Shown: positions 1-12,320 of the stretch, piece by piece
Numbering within the stretch: the first letter of the stretch is position 1
Layout of the letters: every line of letters starts with the position of its first letter
NCBI GenBank assembly: GCA_951799405.1
Contig: OX637332.1
Span: 17,303,001 to 17,367,000, forward strand
DNA length: 64,000 nt
Source: Agapetus fuscipes
Taxonomy: Eukaryota > Arthropoda > Insecta > Trichoptera > Glossosomatidae
Reading direction: 5' to 3'
Program-made: the position numbers and the translations under genes
The notes under the pieces: generated by a model
What the model saw: the letters and a program-made list of their open reading frames with translations, nothing else
The model's database searches: none
What the model was told of the DNA's origin: nothing

Positions 1-2796
1 TCTCAATTACGGTTGTAACTTTCAATATTAGATTTTATTTTTAAGGTCCAATGTATTTCCCCCCGCATAAGTGAATAGAATGCACGCTTCTGAACGTCAC
101 AACCAACTAAACCGACACTCTACTTGTATAAAGTACACTTTTAGGATGGCATTGTATTACACAACTAGAGGACATTTTTTTTTAAAGCGAAAGATGTATC
201 ATAAAAAAAGAATATTAAATTGTAATGCAAAGCGAAGAATATTTAAGTTTCGTTTCAAGTAAATATATATTTTTAAATATTTTCACAACCATCCGTAAAG
301 CACTAATTTTGTCTTTTGCTTATATACGCACAACATTATTTATTGTGACAGATCAGTTTTCATTGTTTTCATGTCTTGTGGTTGTGTCATTGTACATATT
401 ATGTAAGTTTCCATGCTTCTTTTAATATTATGTTTTTACGCTGATTTTAATACGTTTAAGGTTTTATGAACTAATTCACAACTTCATTTTTTATTTGCTT
501 TTTAGTTTTCATTAGTACCGAATTCACATGATTTTCATTTTGTTTATTTTTATTTTAAGATCTGTGGTATTTTTAATTAAAGACAAAGATTTGGTCCTTT
601 AAAATTTGAATGTCAGTTTAAGTTTTTCACTATTTGGATGATATTATTGTTATGGAAAAAACATTTTCAAAAATATATTTTTTTCTGGCAAATGATATGA
701 GTTTCGTTGAAGTTGAACATTTTATTGAATGCTATGATTTTGGTTAAAATTGATTTTTCAAACAGTCATAAGAGTTGAGTTTGGTAATTTGACTGTGTTT
801 AACATAATACGAGTATAAATGTAGATATGCAAAACTCTTAGCGATGATAGGGTTAAAATGTTTTTTTATGTATGTACTTAAATATTATTCATTGAAAAGA
901 TTTGAGTAAAAATTGATATAATTTATATAGCAGCGTCCTTTAAATAAAAAGCGTAATATATATATATATTAAAAGCTTGAAACCTTGATTTGTTTATTTA
1001 ATTTAGAGTGATGAAATTTTAAATTCACTAATTATATTTAAATACTTTTGGAACTTATTTTACGTGATATTAAGTCAAGAAAATATTTATGTGTGTACCT
1101 ACGGTGAATACACTAAGTTTCTTGTTTTCTACCGATTTACAATACAAGTTCTGATGCTACATCATCGTATGATCCCACGTTGATTTATTATATTAATTAT
1201 TTTCCGATTATTATCTTCTTTCATTTTACCCATTATCACTCAAATATTGGTTGTTAAAGCATTTCTTATCGTTGAGAGGAACCAGCGTCTGATTTTTGAT
1301 ATCCACTTCGGCCCACCTTAACCCTAGGCTTGACAGGTGTCTCGAACGAGCTCACTGGTGACATTTTGGACTAGCTATCACAGCATATCACTTGATCCAC
1401 TCTTTTTATCACAGTATATTTAATGTTCTTCCAACCAGTTCCTGCATCAGTTCCCATTTCACTTAGTATTTTATTTTAACAATATAATATTTGGTGTTGT
1501 TTACAAGTGTAGTAATTACGACTATTTTACTGTATTTGATGAAAATAGCTACGTACTGAATTTGTACACTTAACATTAAGGATATTAAAAATGAAATTTT
1601 GCTGAAAATTAAAATTGAATTATTGTGTTACTACGAACTTATTGTGTTAATAAATTTTCAAATCAGGTACCGTGAAAATCATATTTTAATACGATGAAGA
1701 TTTAAAATATTTGCATCTCATATGTGTAAACCAAATATTTACAATAGAAACAAATATATCGTTACCTGCTGTGAATAATATTTAAGGGGACTCATTATGA
1801 GTCCATATGACGCCGCGTGTAAATACTGACTTATAAATTACACAATTGTGTAGAGCGGTTCGACTTCTATAAAATCACAACTTATAATTTTGACAAAACT
1901 TTCTCTAAAGAAATGCGGAGTATTTCCATAGTTGAACGTTTAAAAAATGTACCAATAGCAGCAATTACGTTTGGTCGTAGAACTTTGCACTGGAACATAA
2001 TCGGATCGTTTCGATACACGGAAGCGGTACTGGCATTTATTGATTTTCCACGTCATGTAAAAAAATATGTGAATGGGCCAAACGTATAGGCAAACACGTC
2101 TCTCACATTTACGCATCAACATGCCCAAAAGTCGATAATTTTAATAGCTTTCATTGTATTCGACCTTATTCTTACAACGTATAATTACGCTGGTACATTT
2201 ACAAGGGCGGAACAAAAGATATTTGAAATACAGAAAAGGTACAATACATATTATATTTACTTTCATTTTACAAAACAAATAGCTAGAGAGGATAAAATGA
2301 AGAAAACTTTTGTGAAACGTAGAATAGATATCGCTTGAAGAATTATTTTCATAATTGAATAGCTATCTCCTGGAAATGAACGGGTATTTGCAAATAGAAA
2401 AAAAAACTATCAACCGTTTTATTGGACAAACTTCTAAAAAGGAATATTAAATGAAGTAGGTACAGATGAACCATTAAATTTTTTTGCGCTTAGTAACGTT
2501 TTGGAGTCAGGACAATATTTTCCATTATAAAACGTATATTTTCAAACGTTTTTTTGTAATAATACTGTTTGCATCGGTTGAATTACACAGATTGCATGCT
2601 ATAGAGCATTTTGGAACCAACATGAGGCACTTCAGCTTAGTTTACTTAAGCTTTATTATTTAAGAAACGTACGGAGGTATATGTAGGTAAATAATTTACT
2701 TCACAATGTATAAAGTTTTTCTTTTTCACCAACCAAATATTATTTTGTTTCAAAATCTCATGAGCAAATCGAGCATGTTTTTATATTTATGTAAAG
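1..2796. other. AT-rich DNA, no supported gene
   Basis: No reading frame here looks coding; the open frames are short and have no recognisable domain. A perfect 17-nt palindrome (GGACTCATTATGAGTCC) lies at 1787-1803. I recognise no repeat family from elsewhere in the window before about 2797. Confidence 0.5.
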
Positions 2797-2884
2797 ACAG
2801 TTGCAAAGATGTATACTCATATGTGATCCATACCTAAAAGCAAACGCGTGTAAGTTTGCGCTTACACATGGTGCGTTTGCACAG
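2797..2884 (-). repeat. Rep-A fragment (3' half)
   Basis: This is the reverse complement of the 3' part of Rep-A. It contains the GTTGCAAAGAT block and the conserved hairpin in which TGTAAG and CTTACA flank a short GCGCGAA-like loop. The 5' half is missing. A longer Rep-A copy follows about 100 bp away in the same orientation. Confidence 0.55.
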
Positions 2885-2990
2885 GATTGACTCTTCTCGG
2901 ACCTCTTGACGATAACTTTGACCTAATTTTGATCAACATATGTCATTGGTAAGTTAAGGCTAGGCATAAATATGTTTGGTGAACTGCATC

Positions 2991-3208
2991 ATATAATCCA
3001 AATTGCAAGGATACATTACATTTCAGATTCATATTAATTGCATTTTCACAAGCAGGTAGTATAAGCTCACGCATACACATACCGCATATGAATTTATAAC
3101 AACAAAAATAATCTCAAATAAATATAAGCCCTGCAACTCTTGCCAACCATCCCTAAAACAGGGGTGGCATCGGCGAATTGAACCATTTTTTACAGAATGG
3201 ACGGTCAT
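2991..3208 (-). repeat. Rep-A repeat, near full length
   Basis: The copy reads, in reverse complement, from the TCTAAGTTGCAAGG-like 3' end through the hairpin and the CCCTGTTTCAGGGAAGGTCGGC-like core to the ACCATTNNTTACAG block. It stops just before the outer TTCCTTGACTTATAGG end. Divergence from the family is high, so it is an old copy. Confidence 0.7.
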
Positions 3209-3866
3209 TTTTCAACAAAAATTGATAAAAAGATACCTTTCACCTTTACACCTTTCAATACAAATACACCTTTCAATTCTTGCCATCTTTTTCTCGAGAG
3301 GAGAGACAAAAGCAAAAGTGATTTTACATTTTAGGTGGCCAGCCATGTACCAAAATTTATGTTCAGAAATTAAATAACACAGAAATAAAATGTGGATCAT
3401 ATTTTAAAGCATTTTCATGAGATTTAACATTTCACAAGTTTTGAAAAAGCGCCTGTAACACCGGCTCATACCTCGTTCCGTATAATCTCTAATATATTAT
3501 CTACCTAACTAGTTACCGGCGGCTTCATATAAATCAAGCATCCTTATACACTCGCCCCGAGCAAACAGAACCACAATGTGGCTGCGTCGATAAGGCAGTT
3601 AATATTCTCCTGACGAAGACCATACATAACTCAGGGTGATGTACCGGCTGCCAACAAAGGTGGGGGCCGAGGAGTCGACCACAAAATATTACATCAACAT
3701 AATTATCATGTCGAGATTATGAGGCTTACATAATTAAAGGCTTCTAACGCCGTGAAGACGCTTCAGCTTGAACACACCGGCTTGGAATAGTAAAAAAAGC
3801 TAGAAGATTAAGCATTGTTTTGATAACTTCATGCCTTAGAATTGTATTTATACTAAGTATTTAATA
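3209..3866. other. Unassigned stretch, locally less AT-rich
   Basis: Bases 3440-3690 are noticeably richer in GC than their surroundings and contain CpG dinucleotides. No open frame of useful length, tRNA-like box or repeat shared with the rest of the window was found. It may be a decayed mobile-element fragment, but I cannot name it. Confidence 0.35.
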
Positions 3867-3867
3867 T

Positions 3868-4104
3868 TCCTTGACTTATAAGTTGGTATGAGGCTGACCA
3901 CACATACTGAAAATAATGTTTCATTTTGCCAATGTCACACCCGTTCCAGGGAAGGTCGGCAAATTTGGAGGGGTTTATGCTCATTTAAGGTTTGGATTTT
4001 AATTTGTTAGTACATATTGAGCATTTGTAAGCGCAAACTTACACGTGTCTGTTTGTAAGCATGCATTTTAAATGTTAAAATATCCTTGCAACTTAGATTA
4101 TTGA
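3868..4104 (+). repeat. Rep-A repeat, full length
   Basis: Plus-strand copy from TTCCTTGACTTATA to the CTTGCAACTTAGATTATT end. It includes the GGCTGACCAC block, the CAGGGAAGGTCGGC core and the hairpin TGTAAGCGCAAACTTACA. There is no open frame and no terminal inverted repeat. The next partial copy begins only 42 bp downstream in the same orientation. Confidence 0.85.
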
Positions 4105-4145
4105 CTATTATAAAAGTTAAAAAACTTTTCATTTTGATGCAATGT

Positions 4146-4250
4146 GGGTTTGTATGAGGCTGACCAACTTTACTGTAAAAATAAATTCACTGTGTAACGC
4201 CCTTCCCGTTTCAGGGAAGCTTGGAAAATGTTGAAGTTTTATGTAATTTT
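4146..4250 (+). repeat. Rep-A fragment (5' half)
   Basis: Only the 5' part is present, from GGTTTGTATGAGGCTGACCA to the GTTGAAGTTTTATG equivalent. The hairpin and tail are lost. Together with the copy ending at 4104 it forms a direct pair. Confidence 0.6.
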
Positions 4251-5284
4251 CGACATCATCTTCCTTCGTTTTTTTTTGTTTGTCTCGAAACCAACAAAAT
4301 AGGTTTTATGAAACTGAGAGTTTATAAATAGGGTGTAAACGCTTTGAAAAATTAAATTATGCCAATAAAAAAAACAAAATAAAATACGTGATGTTCAAAC
4401 AAAAGTTTTGTCATTCAAATTGTTTGTCAAACGCTACTTTTTCCGTTTATGAAATGATTTGAATCGACTGTTTGTGCAGATCCGATTTGTGAAAATAACA
4501 AAACGCGCTGAAAATGGGAAAAGTTTTATTGCATAATTTCAAAAGTTACTTCCATTCACGGAATTCATTGATACATCTATCTGTGCTCAGCGATACATGC
4601 TCACATTAACACTTTTAATGCGGAATTTATGGAATGATTTTTTTCGGAATCGAAGTTTTTAGTCCTGATTAAAGTCACCTACTTCAAAATCATTTGAAAA
4701 TGTTGAACTTTCAATTTTTTTAATGCTACTTCAAAAAGATATGAGCATCAAATGTGTTAAAAAATAAACTTCTATCGTGTTAAATTAAAAGGATATTTTT
4801 TGTCTTTTCGATACTATTTACACATTTGCATTACTTTTTAAAATTCACACATAAAAGAAATAGTGTAACCATAACTAAATATTGTTTATAAAATACAAAA
4901 TCCGTAGCTTCTTTGTTTTTGAAAAAAGGGTTTTTATATGAAGCTCCATACATATTATGTACCTACATGATGGTCGATTATCATCTGAACTATCTTTTCT
5001 ATCAAATATGAACTATGTTATCATATTGACTTATTTCCTCCTTTATGTTTGGATAATATTTCACATTAATCACTAAATTTCCGCTGGACTATAATGATCT
5101 CAAATTGTTATTTATTGGTTTAAGGATATTCTAGGCTTAATAACAAACGGCCTCGTGAAATGTTTAACATTGTAAAAAAAATCACAAAAACTTAATTTCC
5201 ACAAAAATATGTGTTTCCTTTTAATGTAAGAAAATATTGTACTGAAGTAATTAATATTGTCTACAGTACAAAATATCTTTAATT
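4251..5284. other. AT-rich DNA, nothing recognised
   Basis: Homopolymer-rich sequence with no supported gene, tRNA-like boxes or family shared with other parts of the window. Confidence 0.45.
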
Positions 5285-5285
5285 A

Positions 5286-5513
5286 GTCCGTAGTTCAGTG
5301 GTAACACTTCGGACTTCGGGAAGGTTGTGGGTTCGATTCCCGGCGGAACACAAAAAATATACCATTTATATTTTCAAATTTGCTCTTCGCTGGGATGAAA
5401 AATTCATAAACCTTTTCCAATGACCGGTTACCAAAGGTCCATCCAGCCTTACAGCAACTGGGTCTTGCTTGAGAATTGGCGCTTTGTAGCGACGACGATC
5501 AAGCTCGTAAAAA
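5286..5513 (+). repeat. SINE-C, 3'-truncated, joined to SINE-B
   Basis: A tRNA-like head starts GTCCGTAGTTCAGTGGTAA and contains a B-box GGTTCGATTCC and the end CGGCGGAACAC. It is followed by an A-rich linker and the SINE-C central domain (ACAGCAACTGGGTCTTGCTT, then TTGGCGCTTTGTAGCGACGA). The shared LINE-like tail is missing: at the AAGCTCGTAA position the sequence passes directly into a SINE-B head. Confidence 0.85.
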
Positions 5514-5774
5514 GGTCGATAGCTCAATTAGTAGAATGTTTGCATTCCATGCCGAGAGCAAGGGTTTGATCTCAAGGTTTACTCAGCCTTCACAAGAAAT
5601 GAGAACCAGCCCCCCCGGGAGCTGGGAAACCCCCAATTCAACTGAAAGTGGTTGGTGGGAGGCCGGCCCCCTTACCTGCAAAAATAAATAGGTCCCGGAT
5701 CACCACATGCGACCCCTTCGGGGATAACGCAGGCAAGAAGTTACACTATATGTGTAGCTTAGTTGCGTTATTTT
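5514..5774 (+). repeat. SINE-B, internally deleted
   Basis: The head GGTCGATAGCTCAATTAG is intact, but sequence from just after the pseudo-B-box to the middle body is deleted. The body resumes at TTTACTCAGCCTTCACAAGA and runs through GACCCCTTCGGGG to the tail TACACTATATGTGTAGC. The open frame of 71 codons across it is incidental. Confidence 0.85.
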
Positions 5775-6530
5775 GCATTATTCAATGATAATTAATTTAT
5801 ACCAACTAGGAGATTTTTTATAATACATGCATTGTTTTTCATCGATGCCGAAATTCGGTTATCAAGAATTAAATAAACACCCAGAGTTTGTGAAAACAAA
5901 ATTGAATTTGAGTTTCTTTAACATTTTTACATAAAAGCAATGGATCAATTATTTAATTAAAAAAACTCTGTAGGTAGAAACGCAAAATAATGATAGAGCT
6001 TTTTCTGAACCTTATTACTTCCAACTTCCTATCACTATATTTTTGGAGCGTTTGTGGCGAACTAAATAGGCGAGACCGAAATTACACATTACATGGTGAA
6101 AACGTGGCGTGACAGAGTAATAAAAAATGGCGTTAATATGCGATCAACGAGATTGGTTAAATGCTTGTTGTGCCACATTTTTGTCATTTCATTTTACTAA
6201 ATCGAAACTGTATTATTTGTTGATGAAAAAGTTTCAATGTCCACACTGTCATTCAGTTCATTCTCAACCACACAAATGGATGAATGAAAAATAAAGAATA
6301 TGATTTCTTGTAGTGTGTCAATTTTCCGGTTTGTTTCTTCAAAACATGTAAATCCATCCGCTTCGACAATATTTTCAAGGAAAGTATTTAAACAAAGTGA
6401 TTTAATCTTTTTATTTAGAGAGAAAAACATATTTGTACAATCTTATGATTGATTGGTGTTAAACAATTGCAAGGTAACACAAATTTAAGCTTGTAGGAAA
6501 ATGAAATAGTTCATCTGAGTTCATTTTTGA
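5775..6530. other. AT-rich DNA, nothing recognised
   Basis: No repeat shared with the rest of the window and no convincing coding signal. A minus-strand open frame of 77 codons (6197-6430) has low-complexity composition and no motif I know. Confidence 0.4.
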
Positions 6531-6727
6531 AATGGTTCACTTTCTTGAAATCACCTTTGTTCCAGGGAACGTTGGCAAGATTTGCAGAGCTTATGTTTAT
6601 TTGAGATTGGGATTTTATGATTCACAAGCGGCATGTGTAAGCGCAAACTTAAAAGTATCTTCTTATGGGAATGAATATAATATGAATCTTAAATGTAATA
6701 TATCTTGGCAACTAACTGAATATATTT
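6531..6727 (+). repeat. Rep-A repeat, 5'-truncated and old
   Basis: The copy begins at the AATGGTTCACTTT block, so the outer 5' end is lost. It continues through CCAGGGAACGTTGGCAAGA, GTGTAAGCGCAAACTTA and the TCTTGGCAACT end. It is one of the more diverged copies. Confidence 0.7.
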
Positions 6728-7952
6728 AAGAAATATTGTTTTTTTTAGGTTAAATGAATTCTACCGGCACTGACATCCAGTAAAAAGAAAACAGTTTACA
6801 TTATTTCTGGAATAACTTTGTTTCCTCGAAAATAATTAAATTACATTACTGCTCGTATAACAGAGCAAGGGCTTATTTCAGTTCTAAATGTTGATTTTCG
6901 ATTTTCTGCTTTAGAAAATTTCTCGGAAGAAGCAGAAATAATTTAAAATGCGTCATAATCAGGACCCTAGAATATTAAATTTTGAGGATAATTGTTGGAA
7001 ACAAAAATAAAATAATGCGGTATGAGTTTCCACTTTCTATTTAACTTTTGTATCGGAGCGATTCGTATCTAAAATTAATTTAATGTTCTTGGAAAAACCG
7101 ACATCACTTTTCTTCACGGATTGTAATGGAATCTTTTAAGAATTATAATGGCAAAATATCTCTGAACGATTCAGATTATTTATACTTCCCGTTTTTTTTT
7201 AATTTACATAATATCCTTGTTTTCTAAAAAAACAAATTTTTGAATGTTTTTTTCAAAATAATTAGCGTATTTTTTAAAACAAGCTTTAAATTATTTTTTT
7301 TTACAAATAGTGATTTTCGATTTTGATTTTTTGCTCCTTTAGTGATCCGTACATTTTAATTTCCAATGTTGTAGTTACTAGATCATGTGTGAAAAAAAAT
7401 GAATTTATTAATAATTTTTTGCTTAATTTTTATGAATGATTTTATGAAATTGCTCCTGTTTTTTTTTTTAGAAAGAAAATATTATAAAATGTCATTAAGA
7501 AAATAGCCATACCCAGTAAAGTATCATTGTTCTCGGTATTAACTTCGAAGTTTTATCGCATTGAGATCGTATTACATCTTGCAGGTTAATGACTTTTACA
7601 GATTTCGCAAAGGCAAAGTTTCCAGAAGTGGCCGACATTTTTTTCCTTTGTGCATTTTCTCATATCCCCGAACTGCAGACCTCTGAGCTAAAATAAGACG
7701 AGTGTGTATAAGTATGTAGATGTATGCACTATGTACCTTCGTTCTCATTACGGGAAAACTTCTGCACTGTAATATTAATTTTTAATTTTATGGTAGGTTT
7801 GCTGGCTGCATAGACATAAATGTGTCTATGTAAATCCTGTCAAAAAAGCCTTATTTTCAAAATCTAAAAAAAAACTCACACTAAGCAAGGAAAAAAATCC
7901 TACAGAATTTTCATCCTTTTTTTTAAGGCATTATATTTAAAAAAAAAATAAA
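6728..7952. other. AT-rich DNA, nothing recognised
   Basis: Many poly(A) and poly(T) runs; no supported feature. Short inverted motifs occur but none extends into a clear transposon end. Confidence 0.4.
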
Positions 7953-8001
7953 CCTTTGTGGACTCAAACCCATGACAGTCCATTTACGAGTCTGAAGCGT
8001 T
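7953..8001 (-). repeat. SINE-C head fragment
   Basis: In reverse complement this gives the tRNA-like stretch GACTCGTAAATGGA followed by a degraded B-box (GGGTTTGAGTCC). It matches the anticodon-loop to T-loop part of the SINE-C head at 26440. The body is absent and a run of T follows. Confidence 0.5.
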
Positions 8002-8041
8002 TTTTTTTTTTTTTATACTTAAATGTTATTTATTACTCGTA

Positions 8042-8285
8042 TTCCTTGACTTATAGGTTGGTATGAGGCTGACCACCCATATTGTAAAAAATGGTTCACT
8101 TTGCCAATGTCACCCCTGTGTCAGGGAAGGTCGGCGAAAGTTGTAGGGCTTATATTTATTTGAGGTTTGGATTTTATTTGTTAGTACACATTCAGCATTT
8201 GTAAGCGCGAACTACACGTGTTTGTTTGTGGGCATATATCTGAGAGGTTTAAATGAATATATCCTTGAAACTTAGATTATCGATT
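8042..8285 (+). repeat. Rep-A repeat, full length
   Basis: An almost canonical plus-strand copy: TTCCTTGACTTATAGGTTGG at the start, CCCTGTGTCAGGGAAGGTCG in the middle, GTAAGCGCGAACTACACGTG in the hairpin region and ACTTAGATTATCGATTA at the end. It belongs to the same subgroup as the copies at 12724, 25363 and 52505. Confidence 0.9.
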
Positions 8286-8654
8286 AACTATTGATATATT
8301 TTGATGGAGAGATTCAATCCAAAACGAAGTTTAAGTTTGCTAGATTAGTTTTACATTTTTTTGTCGATTTTTCCCCTATAAAGTGAAAGCATAGGTATTA
8401 GGTTTATTTACCATACGTAAATTTCTGTTACGTGAAGAATGATGAAGCGGACTGAAATTGGCTCAAACCATTCATGAATATTATATCTAAGCTAACTTCT
8501 GACCACTTTATTCCCAAAGGAGTGGCATTGGTATTAGAAACCTGTTTATTTAAATATACATGAACTATTAATACATCCGTATCATTTACATACTTTCTGA
8601 CATTATATTGTACGAGATAAAGTGTTTATTTTTATTAAAGTGGATTGATCGTGC

Positions 8655-8795
8655 TTTGTAACAATTATGCTCCTGAATATGCCTTATTAGGCGAAAACGT
8701 TTAAGCAAAAAAAGAAATTAAAGTGAATTAAGCCTTGGTTTTTCCTATTGAATTTATAAAAAAAAATACAATGGACTTTTACTGTGTTAACAGAG
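8655..8795 (+). repeat. Rep-E repeat with hammerhead-like motif
   Basis: Shared with 51373-51546 (opposite strand) and partly with 60836-60935. It has the block ACAATTATGCTCCTGAATAT, then a stem GCCT-TATT-AGGC, GAAAACGTTTAAG, an A-rich stretch with AAAGTGAATTAA, and the end ATGGACTTTTACTGTGTTAA. It is not coding. The arrangement resembles the conserved core of a hammerhead ribozyme, of the kind known in Penelope-like elements and retrozymes, but with mismatches. Confidence 0.6.
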
Positions 8796-9108
8796 ATACC
8801 GTTAAAAATATAAGCAAAATATATTTTCAACGCTCAAGACAATAAAATAAAAACCGGCTATTTTACATTGGTTTTTATTATTTTTCAAAGTGCTATATAT
8901 GAAGTAAACGCAGTATTTATTTCCCTGTTAATGTTTTCTGACATGAAGAAATAATATTTAGAAAGCTGTGAGAAAACAAAGCAGGCTGAATCAGCTACTG
9001 AATTAAATACCGATGCGGTTTCATCGTTATAAAATGCATATAAAGAATATTAGAAATTACGGCAAGGCATTTTTATATAAGCGATGGAAGTACTCGTCAG
9101 ACATAAAG
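8796..9108. other. AT-rich DNA, nothing recognised
   Basis: A short unassigned stretch between Rep-E and the next Rep-A copy. Confidence 0.35.
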
Positions 9109-9361
9109 TCTAATCTAAATCTAAGTTGCAAAGATGTACATCATTTGAGATTCATATTAAATGCATTCCCACAAGCAGACACGTATAAGTTTACGCTTAA
9201 ACATGCCGCATGTGGACCTACAATATAAAAAACCCTATCTCAAATGAACATAATCCCTCCAACTCTTGCCGAACTTCCCTGAAACAGGGGTGACATTGGC
9301 AAAGTGAACCATCTTTTACAGTATGGGTGGTCAGCCTCATACCAACCTATAAGTCAAGGAA
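9109..9361 (-). repeat. Rep-A repeat, full length
   Basis: A complete minus-strand copy: TCTAATCTAAATCTAAGTTG at the left, CCCTGAAACAGGGGTGACAT in the centre and CCAACCTATAAGTCAAGGAA at the right. The hairpin arms are slightly mutated (TAAGTTTACGCTTAAACA). A 71-codon open frame across it is an artefact of the repeat. Confidence 0.9.
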
Positions 9362-10087
9362 ACATGTTTTTAATTAATTACGTTTATTTGTAGTGACTAG
9401 TCGTAATCTTAAAGAAAGATTTAGACTCGGAACTGGAAAATAGTGGCTTGGTTTTTCAAAACGCATTAATAGGTATCAGCGTCGATCATCAAAGATTATC
9501 TTATGAGAGTTTATATTATTTAGTATGTAGATATATACATACATACAGTATGTAAAGGAAATATGCACACATGTATGTGATCCCACGCACCTAGTTCGTG
9601 TTCTTCTATCAAAGATCAAAACAACCTGAAATCATCTAATTAGATGTGAGAATTGATATTATTTGAGATAATTGTATAGAGCAGACAATTTTGAAACAGT
9701 TTAACAAAAATTTACTTCTAAAATCTACATAGATAATATTAGTGAATAAATGAATGTGAGTAATATCACGTTTCGTTCGACAGTAATTATCGAATTATAA
9801 GTTGAATAATTATTATAAGTTGAAACAATGGTCAATCATGAATTAATAATTGGTCTACCGTACATAGTTTTCCATGCCAATTGGAAGCTCTAAAGTTTTA
9901 ATCATTTCACCAAGAGGCTAGGCAATTATTGTCGAAGTAAACGTACAATTTTGTTATTGAATATGCCTATGTGTATAAATCCTTTACAAAATGAACTAAA
10001 CATATTTCGATGAAGTAAACTGTTTTACACAATAAAATAAAAACGTGACTTTACTTTTACAAATTGCAATGTAAAATACAAGAAAAT
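9362..10087. other. AT-rich DNA, nothing recognised
   Basis: Contains a short CATACATACA microsatellite patch near 9537-9550 and otherwise nothing I can assign. Confidence 0.4.
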
Positions 10088-10228
10088 GTTGTTCCTGAAG
10101 AGGTCGTATGTGGCGAGTGGAACCTATTATTTTCACAGGTAAAAGAGCTTGTCTTTCGGCAACCACTTCACTCAAAGCGGGAGTTTCCCGTCTCTGAAGT
10201 GGGCAGGTTCACATTTCTTATAAAGATG
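10088..10228 (-). repeat. SINE-B fragment, degraded
   Basis: Matches the distal part of SINE-B in reverse complement: GGTCGTATGTGGCGAGTGGA, a TTTTCACAGGTAAAAGAGC stretch, CAACCACTTCACTCAAAGCG and GGGAGTTTCCCGTCTCTGAA. The head and the 3' tail are lost. A complete SINE-B copy lies 80 bp downstream in the same orientation. Confidence 0.7.
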
Positions 10229-10310
10229 AGTAAGCATTGTCGTTATTTTAAATTTGTTGTAGTTTTTGGAAATGTTTTTAAATGGAATAGTAGCACGAAG
10301 AAAAAAAAAA

Positions 10311-10640
10311 CGCAACGCAACTAAGCTACACATATAGTGTAACTTCTTGCCGCGTTATCCCCGAAGGGGTCGCATGTGGCGAGTTGAACCTTTTTATTTT
10401 TACAGGTAAGGGGGCCGGCTTTACACCAACCACTTCAGTTGAAGTGGGGGTTTCCCAGCTCCCGAGGGGGCTGGTACTCATTTCTTGTGAAGGCTGAGTA
10501 AGCCTTGTCGGTATTTTTCTATGGGGTTTTAAATAAACACCGAAAAAGGAAATCATTTCTGACAACCTCCTCGGTGGGATTTGAACCCGAGCTCACGGGG
10601 TAGAATGCAAGCACTCTACCAACTGAGCCTTGGAGGAGAT
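10311..10640 (-). repeat. SINE-B, full length
   Basis: Reading the reverse complement, a tRNA-like head with B-box (GGGTTCAAATCCCACCGAGG) is followed by the SINE-B body. Landmarks are TTTCTGA, TAAAACCCCATAG, the TCAGCCTTCACAAGAAATGA block, GGGAGCTGGGAAACCCC, GCGACCCCTTCGGGGATAAC and the tail ACTATATGTGTAGCTTAGTT. There is no open frame with meaning. The 79-codon open frame reading through it is incidental. Confidence 0.88.
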
Positions 10641-11255
10641 TTGCTCATTTTCGTTTTTGTTTTATTGACATAAGATTTTTGCAATGTTTGCAACTCTGGT
10701 TGTTGTCGAAAGAATCTCTTAGATAAATCAAAACACCATCGACTAATTGAAAAGTTCAATAAGAAAACAATACCGTTTTTCCAAACTAAGTGTATATGTC
10801 CTTTTAAATCTTTTTTATCGTATACTACATATGTATAAACAATAATTTAATTTAAATCGAGTGTAAAAAATTGAAAGAAAATTAAGTGAAAATACAATAA
10901 AAAAGTTAACATAAGTTTATAGAACCATTCGTCACTTGAAAAAATATACTTTCTTCACAAAAAAATAATCTTTGTTCAAGTCCTATTACCAGAACGGCTT
11001 ACTTTTTATTACTATGTGGAAAACATCTCATTTCATTATTGCCAAACTATGTAGGTACTTATCGTATCCTAGAAGATAATATAAATTATTTCTTCATATA
11101 AAACACAAATTTATATGAGAAAACACAGGTATACTGCAAAAGCAAACAAAATAAAGGAAAAAGTTAGAACATGTTTTTGGAAAGATTTTGAATATCAACG
11201 TATAATATATTATGTTCAGGAAAACCATTTTATCATTAATTTTTTATGCAGTAGT
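10641..11255. other. AT-rich DNA, nothing recognised
   Basis: No family match inside the window and no coding signal. Confidence 0.4.
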
Positions 11256-11482
11256 CTATAATCTAAGTTTAAAAGATAAATAACACTTGATATCCATATT
11301 AAATGCATTCCCATGAGCATACACGTTTGCGCTTACACATGCCGCATGTGGACTTACAACATAAAAACCAAATCTAAAATAAACATAAGTCCTGCAACTC
11401 TTGCTGACGTTCCCTAAATCAGGGATGACATTGGAAAAGTGAAAAATTGTTTACAGTATGTGGTCAGCCTCGTACAAACCTT
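11256..11482 (-). repeat. Rep-A repeat, near full length
   Basis: Minus-strand copy with CTATAATCTAAGTTT at the left end, CACACGTTTGCGCTTACACA across the hairpin (one arm shortened) and GGTCAGCCTCGTACAAACC near the right end. The outermost TCAAGGAA is replaced by TCAGTCGAGGAAG. Confidence 0.8.
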
Positions 11483-12249
11483 CCTCAGTCGAGGAAGTGA
11501 TCATTCTGATGATCAAAGTATAATATTACTTCCCAAGTAAACAATCACTTCATCAAGATAAAAAAAACCACTCAATCAAGATTCCAAGACCTCAATGATG
11601 TAAGTGAAATATCCAATAGCAGATTATCTTACATTGGATGATTTTCTTTTAAGCATACCCTGACATGATTGCATAATGATTGTACTCGTATTTGGATGAA
11701 GTTTCAAACCTTTGCGATATGGTGCCAAATTATATTGAAAGATTTGGATTATTTCCAAAACTGAATTCCAAGCAACAGTTGATATTCCCACAAACAAATC
11801 TCAAGTAAAATAAAGATTAATGGCTTTGCGGGGCTGACCCCCCTTAGGCGGGAAACTTCTGCCTATAAAAAGTGTGAAACAAACCTAAGTATTCATATGT
11901 ATGTGATTCCTATTGATCATTTTAATGCGATTACTGTTTTGAATCTTAATAACTATTATGCGATGCATACAGCGAAACAATGGCGATGAAATTTCCAAGC
12001 GATAGTTTTTATTGCAATTAATTATCGGAAAGTTTGTTATTTTTTAAGTTTTTATGACTGCAAACAAAATTTGTAAAAAATATCATACAACGAATAAATA
12101 AATACTTAAATAACCAAGAAATTCTAAAAGTTAAATTTTTAAACGGAGCAAATGTTCAAAATATACTAAAATACATATTATACCAACAACAAAATATATA
12201 ATAGTGAATAGTACTTTTTTTTTTAATGGAATTAAAAAAAGTAATTATT

Positions 12250-12251
<2 letters not shown>
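11483..12251. other. AT-rich DNA, nothing recognised
   Basis: A small GC-richer patch near 11824-11862 (GGGGCTGACCCCCCTTAGGC) stands out but matches no other part of the window. Confidence 0.35.
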
Positions 12252-12291
<40 letters not shown>

Positions 12292-12298
12292 GTGACGT
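12252..12298. repeat. (TA)n microsatellite
   Basis: About 22 uninterrupted TA dinucleotides, directly readable in the sequence. Confidence 0.95.
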
Positions 12299-12320
12299 AT
12301 TTTTTGTATTATTTGATTAA

